Below, one piece after another: positions 1-13,100 of a DNA stretch of 64,000 nt. This DNA comes from Antedon mediterranea (Eukaryota > Echinodermata > Crinoidea > Comatulida > Antedonidae). Made by a program: the position numbers and the translations under genes. Location of the stretch: NCBI RefSeq assembly GCF_964355755.1, contig NC_092675.1, positions 439,001 to 503,000 on the forward strand, given 5' to 3'. Each line of letters begins with the position of its first letter. The first letter of the stretch is position 1. A model generated the notes under the pieces. That model saw only the letters and a list, made by a program, of their open reading frames with translations. It was not told the DNA's origin and made no database searches.

Positions 1-530
1 AAGAACATCACATAATACATGGAAGATGCAATAGGAGCATGAAGAAGAATGAAAGATAATAATTAATATATTTACGCAACATTTGTAAATAAAATCAACA
101 GTTAACATGTATTAAATGCACCGTAATATATTATACTAGGCCTAGGCCTATGTCTCAAACCAAAAATGACAATACATAAATAAAGTTGATGATTCCGAAC
201 CAAATGCCTTTAGGAAGGATCTAAATCTCCCTACTCCAATCCAGGAGTTCTTCTACGCATGTGTAGATATCTACTACGTCATCGTATATATATCGTATTT
301 TATTTGCGGTCCGGCCATGTAGTATATTACTCGCACATCGCTATTTTATACCGTATTACTTAAATATATATCGCTTTCTCATACCATCCCACAGCTATAT
401 AGGCTAAGTGTACCAAACATTTGCAGCAGTTGAAAAAGATAGTATAATCGGGTTATGTTTATGCTGTAGGAAAAAGGAGAATCATTGTAAACGAACTAAT
501 CATGCCTACTATTCCGGAATCCACTGTATA
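1..530. other. AT-rich sequence without a recognised gene
   Basis: No open reading frame of note and no recognisable domain on either strand. It contains scattered copies of the TAGGCCTA-type motif seen throughout the window. It probably lies downstream of, or within, the large minus-strand HYR gene. Confidence 0.5.
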
Positions 531-535
531 GCCGT

Positions 536-760
536 ACCTGCCCTGACGTATGACAAATAATAAATATATTATTTGTCATCCTTCAGGGCAGGTATACGGT
601 ACGTACAGTGGAATCATACAATACCTGCCCTGAAGGATGACAAATAATATATTTATTATTTGTCATACGTCAGGGCAGGTATACAACGGCTATGTAGCCT
701 ACAGTCAGTGGAATCATACAATCCTGCCCTGACGGATGACAAATAATATATTAATAATAA
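536..760. repeat. Pair of mutually inverted hairpin repeats plus a third partial copy
   Basis: Positions 536-600 read ACCTGCCCTGACGTATGACA and onward to an inverted end (TGTCATCCTTCAGGGCAGGT), so this block is itself a hairpin. Positions 623-683 are the same block in reverse complement. A third, truncated copy begins near 722. The AT-rich loop (AATAATAAATATATTATT) lies between CCTGCCC/GGGCAGG ends. This looks like a short MITE-like palindromic element inserted more than once. No target duplication was identified. Confidence 0.75.
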
Positions 761-852
761 AAATTAATGGTGAAAGATGATTTGTATTATCATGGGTAGT
801 ACCTACAAACAAAACAGCAAGTTGATAAAATGAAACAGCAATAGATGGAATC

Positions 853-1280
853 AGATGCATAACATAAGCAATGCTGTGGGTACAGTGTGGCTTGATCTCA
901 ATAGAGTAAAAAGATGCATAACAGATGCATAACATAAGCAATGCTGTGGGTTACAGTGTGGTTTGATCTCAATAGAGTAAAAAGATGCATAACAGATACA
1001 TAACATAAGCAATGCTGTGGGTTAGGGTGTGGCTTGATCTCAATAGAGTTAAAGGAAAGAAAAATAATAGATGGAATCAGATGCATAACATAAGCAATGC
1101 TGTGGGTTACGGTGTGGCTTGATCTCAATAGAGTTAAAGGTGGAATCAGATGCATAACATAAGCAATGCTGTGGGTTACGGTGTGGCTTGATCTCAATAG
1201 AGTAAAAAGATGCATAACAGATGCATAACATAAGCAATGCTGTGGGTTATGGTGTGGCTTGATCTCAATAGAGTAAAAAG
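853..1280. repeat. Minisatellite, six copies of a 68-86 bp unit
   Basis: The core beginning GATGCATAACATAAGCAATG and continuing through GGTGTGGCTTGATCTCAATAG recurs at about 853, 923, 994, 1080, 1148 and 1219. Spacing varies because short spacers (AAAAAGATGCATAACA, or AAAGGAAAGAAAAATAATAGATG) are present or absent. Open frames across it are artefacts of the repeat. Confidence 0.9.
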
Positions 1281-1454
1281 AAAGAAAAATAAAAAGCACA
1301 AATGTTAATCAAAACCATACTGGTGCAAAGAAACAGCAACAGAAAGAAATTCTGAAAATAATGAGTTGATAAATTTATTCCAAAACTTGGTTAGCAATGT
1401 TTCTCTGCTTCTTCTTCATTTTTTGGTTATTGTAAGATATTTAATGGATCAATT

Positions 1455-1515
1455 TTGTGTGTAAAGCGCTTTGAAACATTGTATAAGGCCTTATATAAGA
1501 CTATTATTATATTGT
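1455..1515 (+). mobile_element. SINE 3' tail fragment
   Basis: GTGTAAAGCGCTTTGAAAC followed by AAGGCCTTATATAAGA and a (TATTAT) run matches the layout of the 3' tail of the full SINE at 25745-26066 (AAAGCGCCTTTGAG ... GGCGCTATATAAAT ... ATTATTATT). The tRNA-like head is missing, so it is a 5'-truncated or decayed copy. Confidence 0.55.
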
Positions 1516-1519
1516 TTTA

Positions 1520-2779
1520 TTTAAATAATATTCAAGTTAGGTTAGCTGTGTTGTATATTTAAAAAATGAAGTACAAAAACAACACCTGCAATAAAAGACC
1601 AAAACTGGAAACATCACCAAAATGATGACAACAAGAACAATTAGTATTGCTATCAGGTAATCTGGTACTGCAGAATATCCTCCAAAATTAAGTAAAAAAG
1701 AATGAAATATTTATATTGTTTAAAAAAAGCACATTTTGTATTGAATTGGCAAAGTAGGAGAATCTAAAAAATGTAGAAATTTGATTTTCAACATTTATCT
1801 TTATTACTATCATGAAAATTCTCTATGAGGCAGATTTTCTAGATTATATCACCAAAAATTAATAAATAAATGCTATGAAAAATAGTTGTACCAATTATTA
1901 ATTGTATTGCGTTTGTATGGACAATTTTCTTTATGTTTTGAAATGTTGGATTTAAACTGAATCTAACCATCAAAATTTCCAACATTAATATTACTACAGC
2001 ATTAACAGTCTAAAACATCATAGTTTACTAACAAAACTAACAAGTTGTACATATAGACAGGTTCCATTTCTCAAAAAACGGCCTAGAAAACGAATCAAGA
2101 AGCATTTTTGGGTAGAAGCTGGGATCCACTTGATTTAGGATATTTCGACCTCGCTGATTACGAATATGGCGGATCCCAAGCGAAATTCGGCCATCTAAGC
2201 CCTTAATTTGCATAATTAAAAATGGCGGCCATTTTTTATAATTACCCTATATCTTGAGAACCACTAGTCACAGATAATTAATTTTGGTGTCAAAATGTTT
2301 TAAATATATGTTTTTATATTCACTTTAATGACACATTTTCTCAAAAATTGGATGCAAGTCTTATTTCTGACATTTTGACCTTTGACCTTGATTTATCGTA
2401 TCTCAGTAACCAATAATCGGAGAGACACGAAATAGGGCTCAAATTGTTCAGAAACTATACATTCATATTTATTATAATGAAATGTTTTTACAAAAAATGG
2501 CCGATTCTATAACTATTGACCTTTGAACTATTAATCAAATATAATAATATAATAATAATATAACTTTGAAAATTGTGGTCTTATGAATTTTTTTTTCGTT
2601 TTAAATTGTTTAAAACATGTGTGTTTCTATCCAGTCTAATGGCACATTTTGTACAAGAATGGCCGATAGTATGGTTATTGACCTTTAAACTACAGCATAG
2701 GCCTACTGTATACTAAATATAATATAATTGCATAACTATGAAATTATTTATACACAATAATAATTAGTAAAATTATAAA
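1520..2779. other. Gene-free AT-rich stretch
   Basis: No gene recognised. Between about 2200 and 2720 there are loosely repeated phrases (AAATGGCCGATxxTAT, TTGACCTTTGAAC) of the kind found in old transposon remnants, but no boundaries could be set. Confidence 0.5.
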
Positions 2780-3190
2780 ATTCACTGCCATCAAATATGA
2801 TGTATTATGATTATATAGATTTAAAAAAAAATTTGAACACGCAAGTTACATTTGTTGAAATTTGTAATTTGAAATTTGAAATTACCTGCCACCAATATGA
2901 TGGAGTATGATTATAGATTTTTTTAAATGTGAACATGTCAGCTACATTTGGAAATTACCTGCCATCAATATGATGGATTATGATTATAGATTTAAAAAAG
3001 AATTTGAACACGTAAGCTACATTCGAAAATTACCTGCCATCAATATGATGGATTATGATTATAGATTTAAAAAAGAATTTGAACACGTCAGCTACATTTG
3101 GAAATTTGGAAATCACCTGCCATCAATATGATGGATTATGATTGTATAGGTTTGAAAGAAAATGTGAACACGTAAGCTACATTTGGAATG
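2780..3190. repeat. Minisatellite of about 70-95 bp units, five copies
   Basis: CTGCCATCAATATGATGGAT followed by TATGATTATAGATTTAAAAA and GAACACGTAAGCTACATTTG recurs at about 2786, 2884, 2957, 3029 and 3115. The last copies are the most alike. The first is longer and diverged (ATTTGTAATTTGAAATTTG insert). The short open frame across it is a repeat artefact. Confidence 0.85.
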
Positions 3191-3205
3191 AACATGTTAA
3201 GGGCA

Positions 3206-3640
3206 TCAGTTTTGATCATTCATGCAAAGGTTTCCGTCATCTTTAGCGTTGTTACACCGGCATAAAGCTGTACAAGGTAGTTTTGACTTCTTGCACCTAC
3301 ATCTATTGGTTATGCATCGTGTCTTGCGTCCACAATAAATCATCTCTAACAAAGGAGTAGGAATAGCTTCATTTTTCAGAAGCACTGGTTGAAGTTTACC
3401 ATTAGATAGCTCCCAACCAAAATCTGTTGGTGATGCAAATGCTGGATTGGCGATACAGCTTTTTTCCATACGAGTGCTTGGAAGTGTGCTCTTTTTATAT
3501 GTTGGTGCACTGCATCGCTTGTTGGAGGTAATGCCTCTGACCAATACGTACATTGCAAGTACAGACTCATTGTAGAAACAACCATAGCGAACATTGCAAC
3601 AGACTCATTGTAGAAACAGCCATAGCGAACATTGCTTTGT
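3206..3640 (-). pseudogene. Frameshifted C-terminal piece of a cysteine-rich mobile-element-associated protein
   Basis: Read on the minus strand, one frame gives SEALPPTSDAVHQHIKR and, after a shift near 3455-3475, another gives TDFGWELSNGKLQPVL, then CGRKTRCITNRCRCKKS and LPCTALCRC before a stop. From memory, the order LPPTxDAxxQH - FGWxxxxGxxxPV - CxCKxxCxTxRCxCRKxxLxCTxxCxC is the shared C-terminal signature of a multicopy family of uncharacterised proteins in cnidarian, mollusc and echinoderm genomes. The function is unknown; the cysteine cluster may bind metal. The N-terminal part is absent and the piece is frameshifted, so it is a decayed copy. A 41-bp tandem duplication (ACAGACTCATTGTAGAAACA...) lies just upstream at 3558-3640. 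It is on the same strand as the HYR gene but does not splice in frame with it. Confidence 0.55.
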
Positions 3641-3875
3641 TTGTCATTTTTGTTTTGGTGTTATAAAAATGTGTCAGTGTCCGTTTTTATTATGTATATG
3701 TACAAAAACGTTGCTGGACTAATAAATCATGGTATTTGAGTAATCAACTAAAAGTCAACCTGCATGTGTTCATCTTGTGTAGTAGAAATACATTTTCAGC
3801 ATTGTATAATGAAAGTATTAGGACTGATCTGGTTCTGTTAATAATTAGATCCCAGCAAATCAAAATTCACTTTAC

Positions 3876-4112
3876 CATTGATAGTAACATTAAATCCACA
3901 GCTTCCTGTGTTACCAGTAGTATCCATAGCAGTACAAGTAACAACAGTTGAACCAGCATTAAATGATGAACCAGAAGGTGGAGTACAAGTAGCTGACAGA
4001 CCAGTATCAATATTGTCAGTGACTGAGGGGTCATTCCAGGTCATTGTAACTTGGTCTTTCTTTGTATCTTCTTCTTTGTTACTTGGGCAGGTAACAACAG
4101 GTACATCAATAT
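3876..4112 (-). CDS. HYR exon 7 (last one found)
   Basis: 79 codons, phase 1-1, ending in a GTAAAG donor, so at least one further exon must exist. Contains VPVVTCPSNKEED, MTWNDPSVTDNIDTGLSATC, TPPSGSSFNAGST and AMDTTGNTGSCGFNV. No following exon was recognised between 1 and 3875. Confidence 0.85.
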
Positions 4113-7100
4113 CTACATGGAATGTTTTACATCAATATCTACATGAAATGTTTTAAAAAGCAAAACTGTCTGTACATATCACTTTATCATACAGACAGTA
4201 CTTGGAGGCAATTTTTTTTTCAAGCTGTAAAGTTTAATTCACATTAAGTATTAAGTTGGATTATTGAATTAAAAATCAGTGATTATATCATTGTGATTGT
4301 ATCATTGTCATACTAACTAGTGCTACTACTACAAAAGTGATCTATTTGTAAGCTAATGTTATGTATTTTGGAGCAGGTGGTCCACTCAATGAATATTAAA
4401 AAATGGTTCTTTTCATGATGAAAGTGATTAAAAATTGGGTTAAGACTTATAGAAATAAGTTGATTAAGATGATAATATATTATGTTTCTTTAATAGCTAA
4501 TATATATATATTTATATCAATAGTCTCTAGATTATAAGTTAAAACCAAAATAACACTTTTGAAACATATTACAATGTACGGAAACATACCAATGACAAAA
4601 ACTGTAAATTGACAACTTCCTGTATTACTGTCAGTATCCATAGCAGTACAAGTAACATCAGTTGAACCAGCATTAAATGATGAACCAGAAGGTGGAGTAC
4701 AAGTAGCTGACAGATCAGTATCAGCATTGTCACTGACTGGCAAAGTTTCATTCCAAGTGACTGTAAGTTGGTCTAAAACTGTATATCCTTCAATGTCATC
4801 TGGGCAGTTTACTGTGGGGTCACCAGCATCTACAAAGTAAAATAATAGAATTGATTGTACAGTAGTAGAAATTTAAGATAATGAGAATGCATCAAAATTC
4901 ATGAAGTGAAAATCTTATTTAATTTGTAGGTATCCTGAACTCAAATGTCATGGTTCAATGGCATTTCTCTAAATCTATAGGGTATTTTTTTTTGTAAAGG
5001 TTAATTTCAGAATAAATGTACCTTGGTTTTTGTGACTTATAGGCTTATTCTCAATAATAAGTTTTTCCCCCTTCATAATCATAAAAAAATAAATCGTCAT
5101 GGTTAACTGTTATTTTGATACAACATTCCAACGGTCATTTGAAATTTGTCATGTTTATGCTACAAGAAATTGGGTTAAGTGTTACAAATGCTTTCAAAAT
5201 TTATCTAAAATTGCTCTTCTAATAAGGAAGATATAAAAATACATCTCCCTGATATACACACATCTAGACACTTTGGTTGAACTGTGCCCGGAATAAAACA
5301 GTTTGATTAATATTATTCCACAATTTAGGTAGAAATAGGGTGCAAAGGTTTTGGGCACTATGGCTACCATAATATAGATGAGATGTCTACAAAAACACTT
5401 ACCGTTGACACTAACATTAAATATACAGCTTCCTGTATTACCAGCAGTATCAGTAGCAAAGCAAGTAACATCAGTTAAACCAACATCAAATGATGAACCA
5501 GAAGGTGGGGTACAGGTAGCTGACAGACCAGTATCAACATTGTCAATGACTGAGGGGTCATCCCAGGTCACTGTAGTGTTTGCTGCATCTGTGTCTTTGT
5601 TAATATTAGCAGGGCAGGCAACAATGGGGTGATAAATATCTACATGAAATGTTTTACAAATTAATGTAGTAAACACTTTCTTTTCAAATTACTCAATAAC
5701 AGAGCGATGAAAAAAGATAAAAAAGAACAATGATTAAATGAATATGTATGTGCTTTGCCAACAGCTGATCCATTTCACTTTTGACAATTTGCGCTTTATT
5801 TATTTACTATTGTTCATACGATTTTCAATCTATTAAAAATGTTATCCTTGACTTATCATTTTATTTAGTTGTAATTGTTGTTTTACTTCTAATTCCAGTT
5901 CCTTTTATTGTACCATTTACTTACTGTAATTCAATTCAATTTAATTTTATTGGAGCACATAATTAACAATACAATAATGGACGGTTGTAATATAAACTTA
6001 AAAGTAAAAAACAAAGCTCAGGATTTCCTTCCTTACGGTTTATTTCCGTTGGGGTCCTATAACTAAAATTACCGGTACACTCCATAACATTTAAAATACA
6101 TTAAGACATGATGTATTAAATTAAACTACCTTAAATAAATACATAAATACTTTTAAAATTTAGTTAAATACACTATTACTATAAAACTAGAAATAGGCCT
6201 ATAATAAAATAGGCCTATAATAAAATAGGCCTATAATAAAATAGGCCTATAATAAAATAGGCCTATAATAAAATAGGCCTATATAATAAAATAGGCCTAT
6301 AATAAAATAGGCATATATAATAAAATAGGCCTATAATAAAATAGGCCTATAATAAAATAGGCCTATAATAAAATAGGCCTATAATAAAATAGGCCTATAA
6401 TAAAATAGGCCTATAAAAAAATAGGCCTATAATAAAATAGGCCTATAATAAAATAGGCCTATAATAAAATAGGCCTATATAATAAAATAGGCCTATAATA
6501 AAATAGGCATATATAATAAAATAGGCCTATAATAAAATAGGCCTATAATAAAATAGGCCTATAATAAAATAGGCCTATAATAAAATAGGCCTATAATAAA
6601 ATAGGCCTATATAATAAAATAGGCCTATAATAAAATAGGCATATATAATAAAATAGGCCTATAATAAAATAGGCCTATAATAAAATAGGCCTATTTTATT
6701 ATAGGCCTATAATAAAATCAATATAAAATCAACAGAAACATTAGAACATAAGATATTTTAAAAACTACTTTACAATTGAGTTATAAATATGTAAAAATAT
6801 GTACGGTAAAATATTAAAATACCGATCCAATTTAATTTACCCCAGTATGCAAACTGAATTTGGTCGCTAAAGTGTAATTTAACTTGATGTTTAAATCTAT
6901 GTAGACTAGTTGAAGACTTAAAGGTCAGGTACGGGCAAAAAATTTCTATTGATCATACATTCCAATAATTATCGATCTATAGTTTCCCCTATGTTTCACA
7001 ATTTTTGGGATTTTATTTGTGTTACACGAGCTTGTTGAAAATAAGCACTTTCTTATCAGTGGGGGGGGGGGGGGGATAGTTCAAATTACACAGTAAAATC

Positions 7101-10100
7101 TCTATTCTTTTGTACAGAAATTTTGTAAATAGAGAGGCTTTTAAAAAGCTATGAAAAATTAACAGTGTGGTAAAAAATGTTATCAGATGACTCAATATAG
7201 GTAATATTATAACTTGAATATTACATTTCTGGTATTTTTATTCAACTTCAGATTTTTATTTTAATGCTATAGCAAAAATTATCCACCGTATATCCACCAT
7301 TTTTTCACCTTCTAGGGAGTCATCAGACATGTTATTACATTAGGTTAACTACCTAACTACTGAAAAAAGTCTTCCTGGTTTTTATGAAAGAATTTAGCCA
7401 AATTTTGTATTTGACCATATTAAGGGAAATTCATGTTTTTTTGTCTTGATTTCTGTTACAAATATTTGATTTATGTACAATTAACCAAATATTATATTTA
7501 AAATTCATGCCTGTACCTGAGCTTTAATAGTATTTGGTAGTTTATTCCATTCTTGTATAGCAGTAACATAAAATGTATTACTATTTTGCCTGGTTACTCT
7601 TGTTTTAACATAATTCATTTCACTTTTTCTAGTATTGTAGTTATGTCTTTCAGAAATATTAATTAAATGCTGATTAAGATATTCTGGTCCAGTAGACTTT
7701 GATATTTTGTATACATGGTGAATAACACGATCTGCAACGTTCAACATACCAAGCTTGTCTAATTCATGCTGGCCAACATGACTGCGTGGTCCCTTATTGC
7801 TAATGAACCGAACTACTTTATTTTGCATAACCTGTAATTTATTTTTCATGTACATTGGAAGAGCTGAATACCATGATGAGCAAACGTAATCGTAGTGACA
7901 TTGGATTAATGCAGAGCAAAGTATTTTCTTTGAGTTTATATTTACAGCTTTTGCCTGTCTGTACATAAATCGTAGTCTATCTGCACTTTTCTTAACAATT
8001 GATTTTGCAATTAATTCTCCTGAAAGTTTTCTATCAAGTTCAACACCCAAGTATTTAACTGATTCTACATTTCTTATATGTTTTCCGTCAATTTGTTCTC
8101 TATAAGCCATTGATTACAAGATTGTAATTCATTACTTAAAATTGAGGAGATTGTATTCGGATCTTTTTCGTCTACAATTATAGCAGTATCATCAGCGTAC
8201 GTAAATGGTTTGGAACTTAAACTAATCGAAATATCATTTACATAGCAAATAAATAAAAGAGGACCTAGTATACTGCCCTGGGGCACACCGCATGGTAAAT
8301 GAAGAGGTGTTGACATTACTTTATTAATATTTACTACTTGCTGTCTATTACTTAAATATGATCGGAACCAGTTAACACTTCCCACCCCCATACCTTCTAA
8401 TTTACTACACATTATATCATGGTCCACTGTATTGAATGCTTTTTGTAAGTCTAGAGTAATCACAGCTACAAAAGAGCCATTTGATAATTTCGGTCTTATA
8501 TAATCAGTCATATGAATTAAGCTTGTATCTGTTGAATAGCCTTTACTGGTATTGATACAGTATATTATTTTCATTTAGATTATCCTTAAGTTGACAATAT
8601 AATGAACGCTCAAGTACCTTAGAAAAAACATTAAGAACACTTATTGGCCTATAGTTTGAAACATCTGACCTATCATTCTTTTTGAAAAGTGGTTGAACTT
8701 TCGCCTTCTTTAGTTCATCAGGTACAATACCAGTTGATGTAGATAATATTAATATATAATATTATATTATATATATATATTAATATTAATAATAAATGTA
8801 GCAGGAGCTCGAATCATATCGGCCCCATCTTTAAAAAATCTACCATACCATCCAATCCTGTGCCTTTAGAAGTATTAAGTTTGTTGAGCTCATTGTATAC
8901 AAATTCTTCAGTTACTTCCTTAAGTTTGAATGCACCATGTGCGATTCCCTTTTTACTGTAAAACTCCTTAAACGTATGTGATTCAATACCAAAACCTAGT
9001 ACAACTGATTTCAAGTTGCTAGCTAGTTTAGCAGCAACAGTAGTAAACAATATCCTATTACAAACAAAAAGTTCAATGGACTGTTTTGATAATAATTCAA
9101 TGATTATCTGACAGCGAATTATAGTAATATCATGCGACTCATAAATACCAGAAAGGCTTTGGGATTTGTCGTTAGACTCTTTTCCCAGACGTTTTTTGGA
9201 TTCAACAGGTGGTACCTATAAATTATAGTCGAGAATCATTTTTCGCAAAAATGTCAGTGTCTAGTACTATAACTGCTGCTTGTTTTATATCTGAATGATT
9301 TATCTCTTGTGACGTGGCGGGCTAGAGCAGCAGCGTGAAAATGTATTAAAACAGTTGGTAACACTTAATTTATCAAAGTATACAGTATTGTTTGTCTTAA
9401 GGAGAATTGTGGGAGATAGTTTTGACTTAATACCGTAACCTAATGATTTTAGATGCTTCCATATTTTTTTTGAGTTTCCTTTGTTTTCTGATGTAGGAGG
9501 TCACGATTTTTTATGTTTTATAAAATATTATTATTCATCCACAGTTCAGTTCTTGCTTTGATTCGTACTTCTTTAAGTGGAGCTACCTCGTTTATTACTT
9601 TAAGCAAGGTATATATCCTTAAAATTAGTCCAAGCAGTATTAACATCGTTTGAAGAAGTTACATTTGACCAATCAATGTCTAACAGTTTTGATTTGAATT
9701 CGTTTTTACATTGTAAATTTTTAATGATCTAATTTTAACCGTGTTATGCATATTTGAGGGCTCTCTGTTAATTTTCCGTGTACAAAATACAATATAATGG
9801 TCACTAAACCCTGTTTCTATTACACCGTGATCTGAGATGTTTGACATTTGGTTACATATAACATGATCGATTATAGTACTAGTTGTAGTAATTCGTGTTG
9901 GTTTATCTATAATTTTGTTTAAAATTAAACATTGATAAAACATTATTTAATTTTCTATACAGAGACGTTTTCTTGTTCTTAAAGTCCATATTTAAATCTC
10001 CCATTAAAATTATTTCAGAACTAATGTTAATCTTAGAAAGAGAAAACTCTAATTTTTCACAAAAATCCGATCCGATCGTATTGAAGATAAAGGATGATAG

Positions 10101-13100
10101 AGGAAATAGCCAGTCTATAGTTCCAGCAATAACTATAGACCTCCGATTAACCAATCAGATGCCATGAATTGTAAGGTGTCAAAACATAAATATATATATA
10201 TATATATATATATGCCTGCTAGCTTTATCATAATTATAGTACTCAGTGGCAGATCCATGAGGGTCTTAAAAATTGTAAATTGATATGCTAAAATTAAGAA
10301 GGCTCACAAGTTGCACTCCAACATCGCTTCTATACTCGATTAGTGTGATAGACAATTCTTCTTTTCATCTACTTATATATAAATAACCAAGACAATTGCA
10401 GTTTGAATTGCTTGAGAAAAAAATTAATTGATAGAGATGTGACTATGTTATGATAACTAGTGGTGATCAAGACAAATTTAGCACACTAGATACTGTATAT
10501 TGCAGAGCACATGCCACTTACCAATGACAAAAATAATAAAATTACAACTTCCTGTATTACCGGCCATATCCATAGTAGAACAAGTGACATCAGTTGAACC
10601 AATATTAAATGATGAACCAGAAGGTGGATCACAAGTAACTGACAGATCAGACGGGTCATCCCAGGTGACTGTAGTTTGATTTGAGACTGTAAATCTAATC
10701 TTGTCATCAACATCTCTATTGTCTAAAAAGATGCATTTGTTGAAACATGACAACTGTGAATCTTACAATACAAAAATGTACCAAAATGATATCTCATGCG
10801 ATAAATACTGAGTTACGTTTTCACATGCTAGTTTTTCTGGTGTAATGTAATGTGTAAAAATGCGTAGAAATGTGTGTCTGCAGGTACTGATGTTTCATCT
10901 TTACAGGCCTGTAAAGATTTAGCATCTTGTTCTGAGATTTTACATTGATGTAACATAAAAAGAAAAGAAAAAGATTTTTTTTACAATATGTTACATCTTT
11001 TTATTTAAATGGTGAAATTATTATAAGCCTAAATAGGTGAAGATTTATTCAAAACAATTATTTTTTAGGCAGAGTATGTACTCACAGAGAGCCTCTAGTC
11101 ATAAGTTTGGATCTACCCTGTGAGTTTGGAAAATATTTTCATTATTAAACTAACACAACATAGTGGACTTACCATTTACAGTAACTTTAAATCCACAAAT
11201 TCCTGTATTACCAGCAGTATCAGTTGCATTACAAGTTACATAAGTTGAACCAATATTGAATGATGAACCAGAAGGTGGAGTACAAGTAGCTGACAGACCA
11301 GGATCATTATGGTCACTCACCGAGGGGTCATTCCAAGTTACTGACGTTTGGCTTGTAGTTGTATTTTTCTTGATGTCAATTGGACAAATCACTGTGGGGC
11401 TAAAAATATCTGTAAAGCAAAATAGGGCTGTGTTTATACAACACCCTAAATTTGAACACAGTCTTTAATTTTTAGCGTGTTGCACGATCCGAGGTCAACC
11501 CCACAAAAACCTTGCAGTTATACATTAAATCGTAATACCGTGTTGTACCGTAGTTCATAATCCTAAGTTGTATACTCGCATGCATTATGAATTAATTTGA
11601 GTTTATTAAGGATTTTAATAAAGGATGATTTCATTTAAAATTTAGTTTATTCAGTTATTGATTTTTTAAATCTGCTTTTGAAATTAAAAAAAAAAATGTT
11701 TTAGAATTAGGATAAAACTATGCTACATTTTGCCAAATTATGCCAACATTTGATAAGCGTTAATGTTATAAGTGCTAAATCAGTTAAATAAAGAACAATT
11801 ATCTACTAGATTTGGTCAAAATTTTCACAGCACATACTTTTATTTAACGAGAGGTCAAAACAATACCCTGAGGACACTTCCAACACACCAACAGCAACCG
11901 GGAATTCACAAAATGTTAGGATTCAGCCAAGTAGCCTTTTTTGCAATTAAAATCTCATTACATGGAATCTCTTCAATGTTATACAACACGCTTCTCGTAG
12001 GTATGTTGAATATGCGTGTAATAGCGTGTTGTATAAACGCGCCCTTAGTCAACATTTTGTGGCTTTCTGTATCAAGAACTAGAGCTAGAAAGGCAGCGAT
12101 AATATCTGTGAAGTTGGTTACTAGTTCTTAGTTCCTTATTCAAATTCAATTAAAGGGACAGTCACACATTGATTTGAATACGTAATAACTGTCTAATTGA
12201 GTTGTTATTGCATCAACATGTTAGCCTTGACCTCCTCTACTTCTTCCGGTAAAAGTTCAATAACATTTTATGCATTTACGCCCTCTACGGCGAATAAGTA
12301 ACTAGCTTTTACAAACGTTATAACCAGTGGCGGACCCCCCCCCCCCCCCACCTCGAAAATAAAATAAAATACTGGCATAAATTACAATTCAATGATGGCT
12401 GGCTTAGGTAAAATGAAAAAATGCTGACTTACAAAACTAGCCTATTTTTACGTGGCCGACGTCGTAGAAGAAAACATTGATCGTGTGTACGTACATAAAC
12501 AAGCTTGTATACGGGAACCAGACCACATTACGTCCTCTAGTATAGCACAAGTACTATAGGCTTTCGATTTTATGTGCAAGAGTACCATTTGCGGCCATCT
12601 GGGGCGTGATTGGGGGCTACCCTCAGTAAATATGGTAATAAATAAATAAAAAATTTGTATTTAATAAATAAATAAAAAATAAATAAATTAACAAAGTTCG
12701 CTTTGACAGGTCCTGCATCGGCCCTGGACAAGCACCTTTTTCCGCGAAGCGCCCTGTTGTGACACTTTTACTCAAAATAGGCCTATATGGGGAAAATGTC
12801 ACCCTTTAATAGGCTAGTACCTCAGTTTTCATATTTAAAATATCAATTTTGAATACATTTATAATAACGTGAGAGTGCCATTTCCGACTATTTAGAGGCG
12901 TTATATTTTCAAAATCGCCTCAGCTCAGTCCCAACCATGGTGGGGCTGAGTTGGTGTGGGCTCTCTACATACAGGTGCGCCTCCCCCACCCCCATTCACA
13001 AAATCCTGGATCCGCCCCTGAGTACAGGTGTATTTTACCATGAATTTTACGTGCGAGAGTACCATTTCCGGCCATCTAGGGGTGTAATTCAACAAAATTC

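Noticed and set aside
898-1299. 133-codon open frame on the minus strand
   Set aside because: It translates the 68-86 bp minisatellite; the same peptide phrase (IEIKPHRNPQHCLCYAS) repeats with the DNA unit.
11772-12131. 119-codon plus-strand frame
   Set aside because: No domain, unusual composition and no splice-compatible context; judged a chance open frame.
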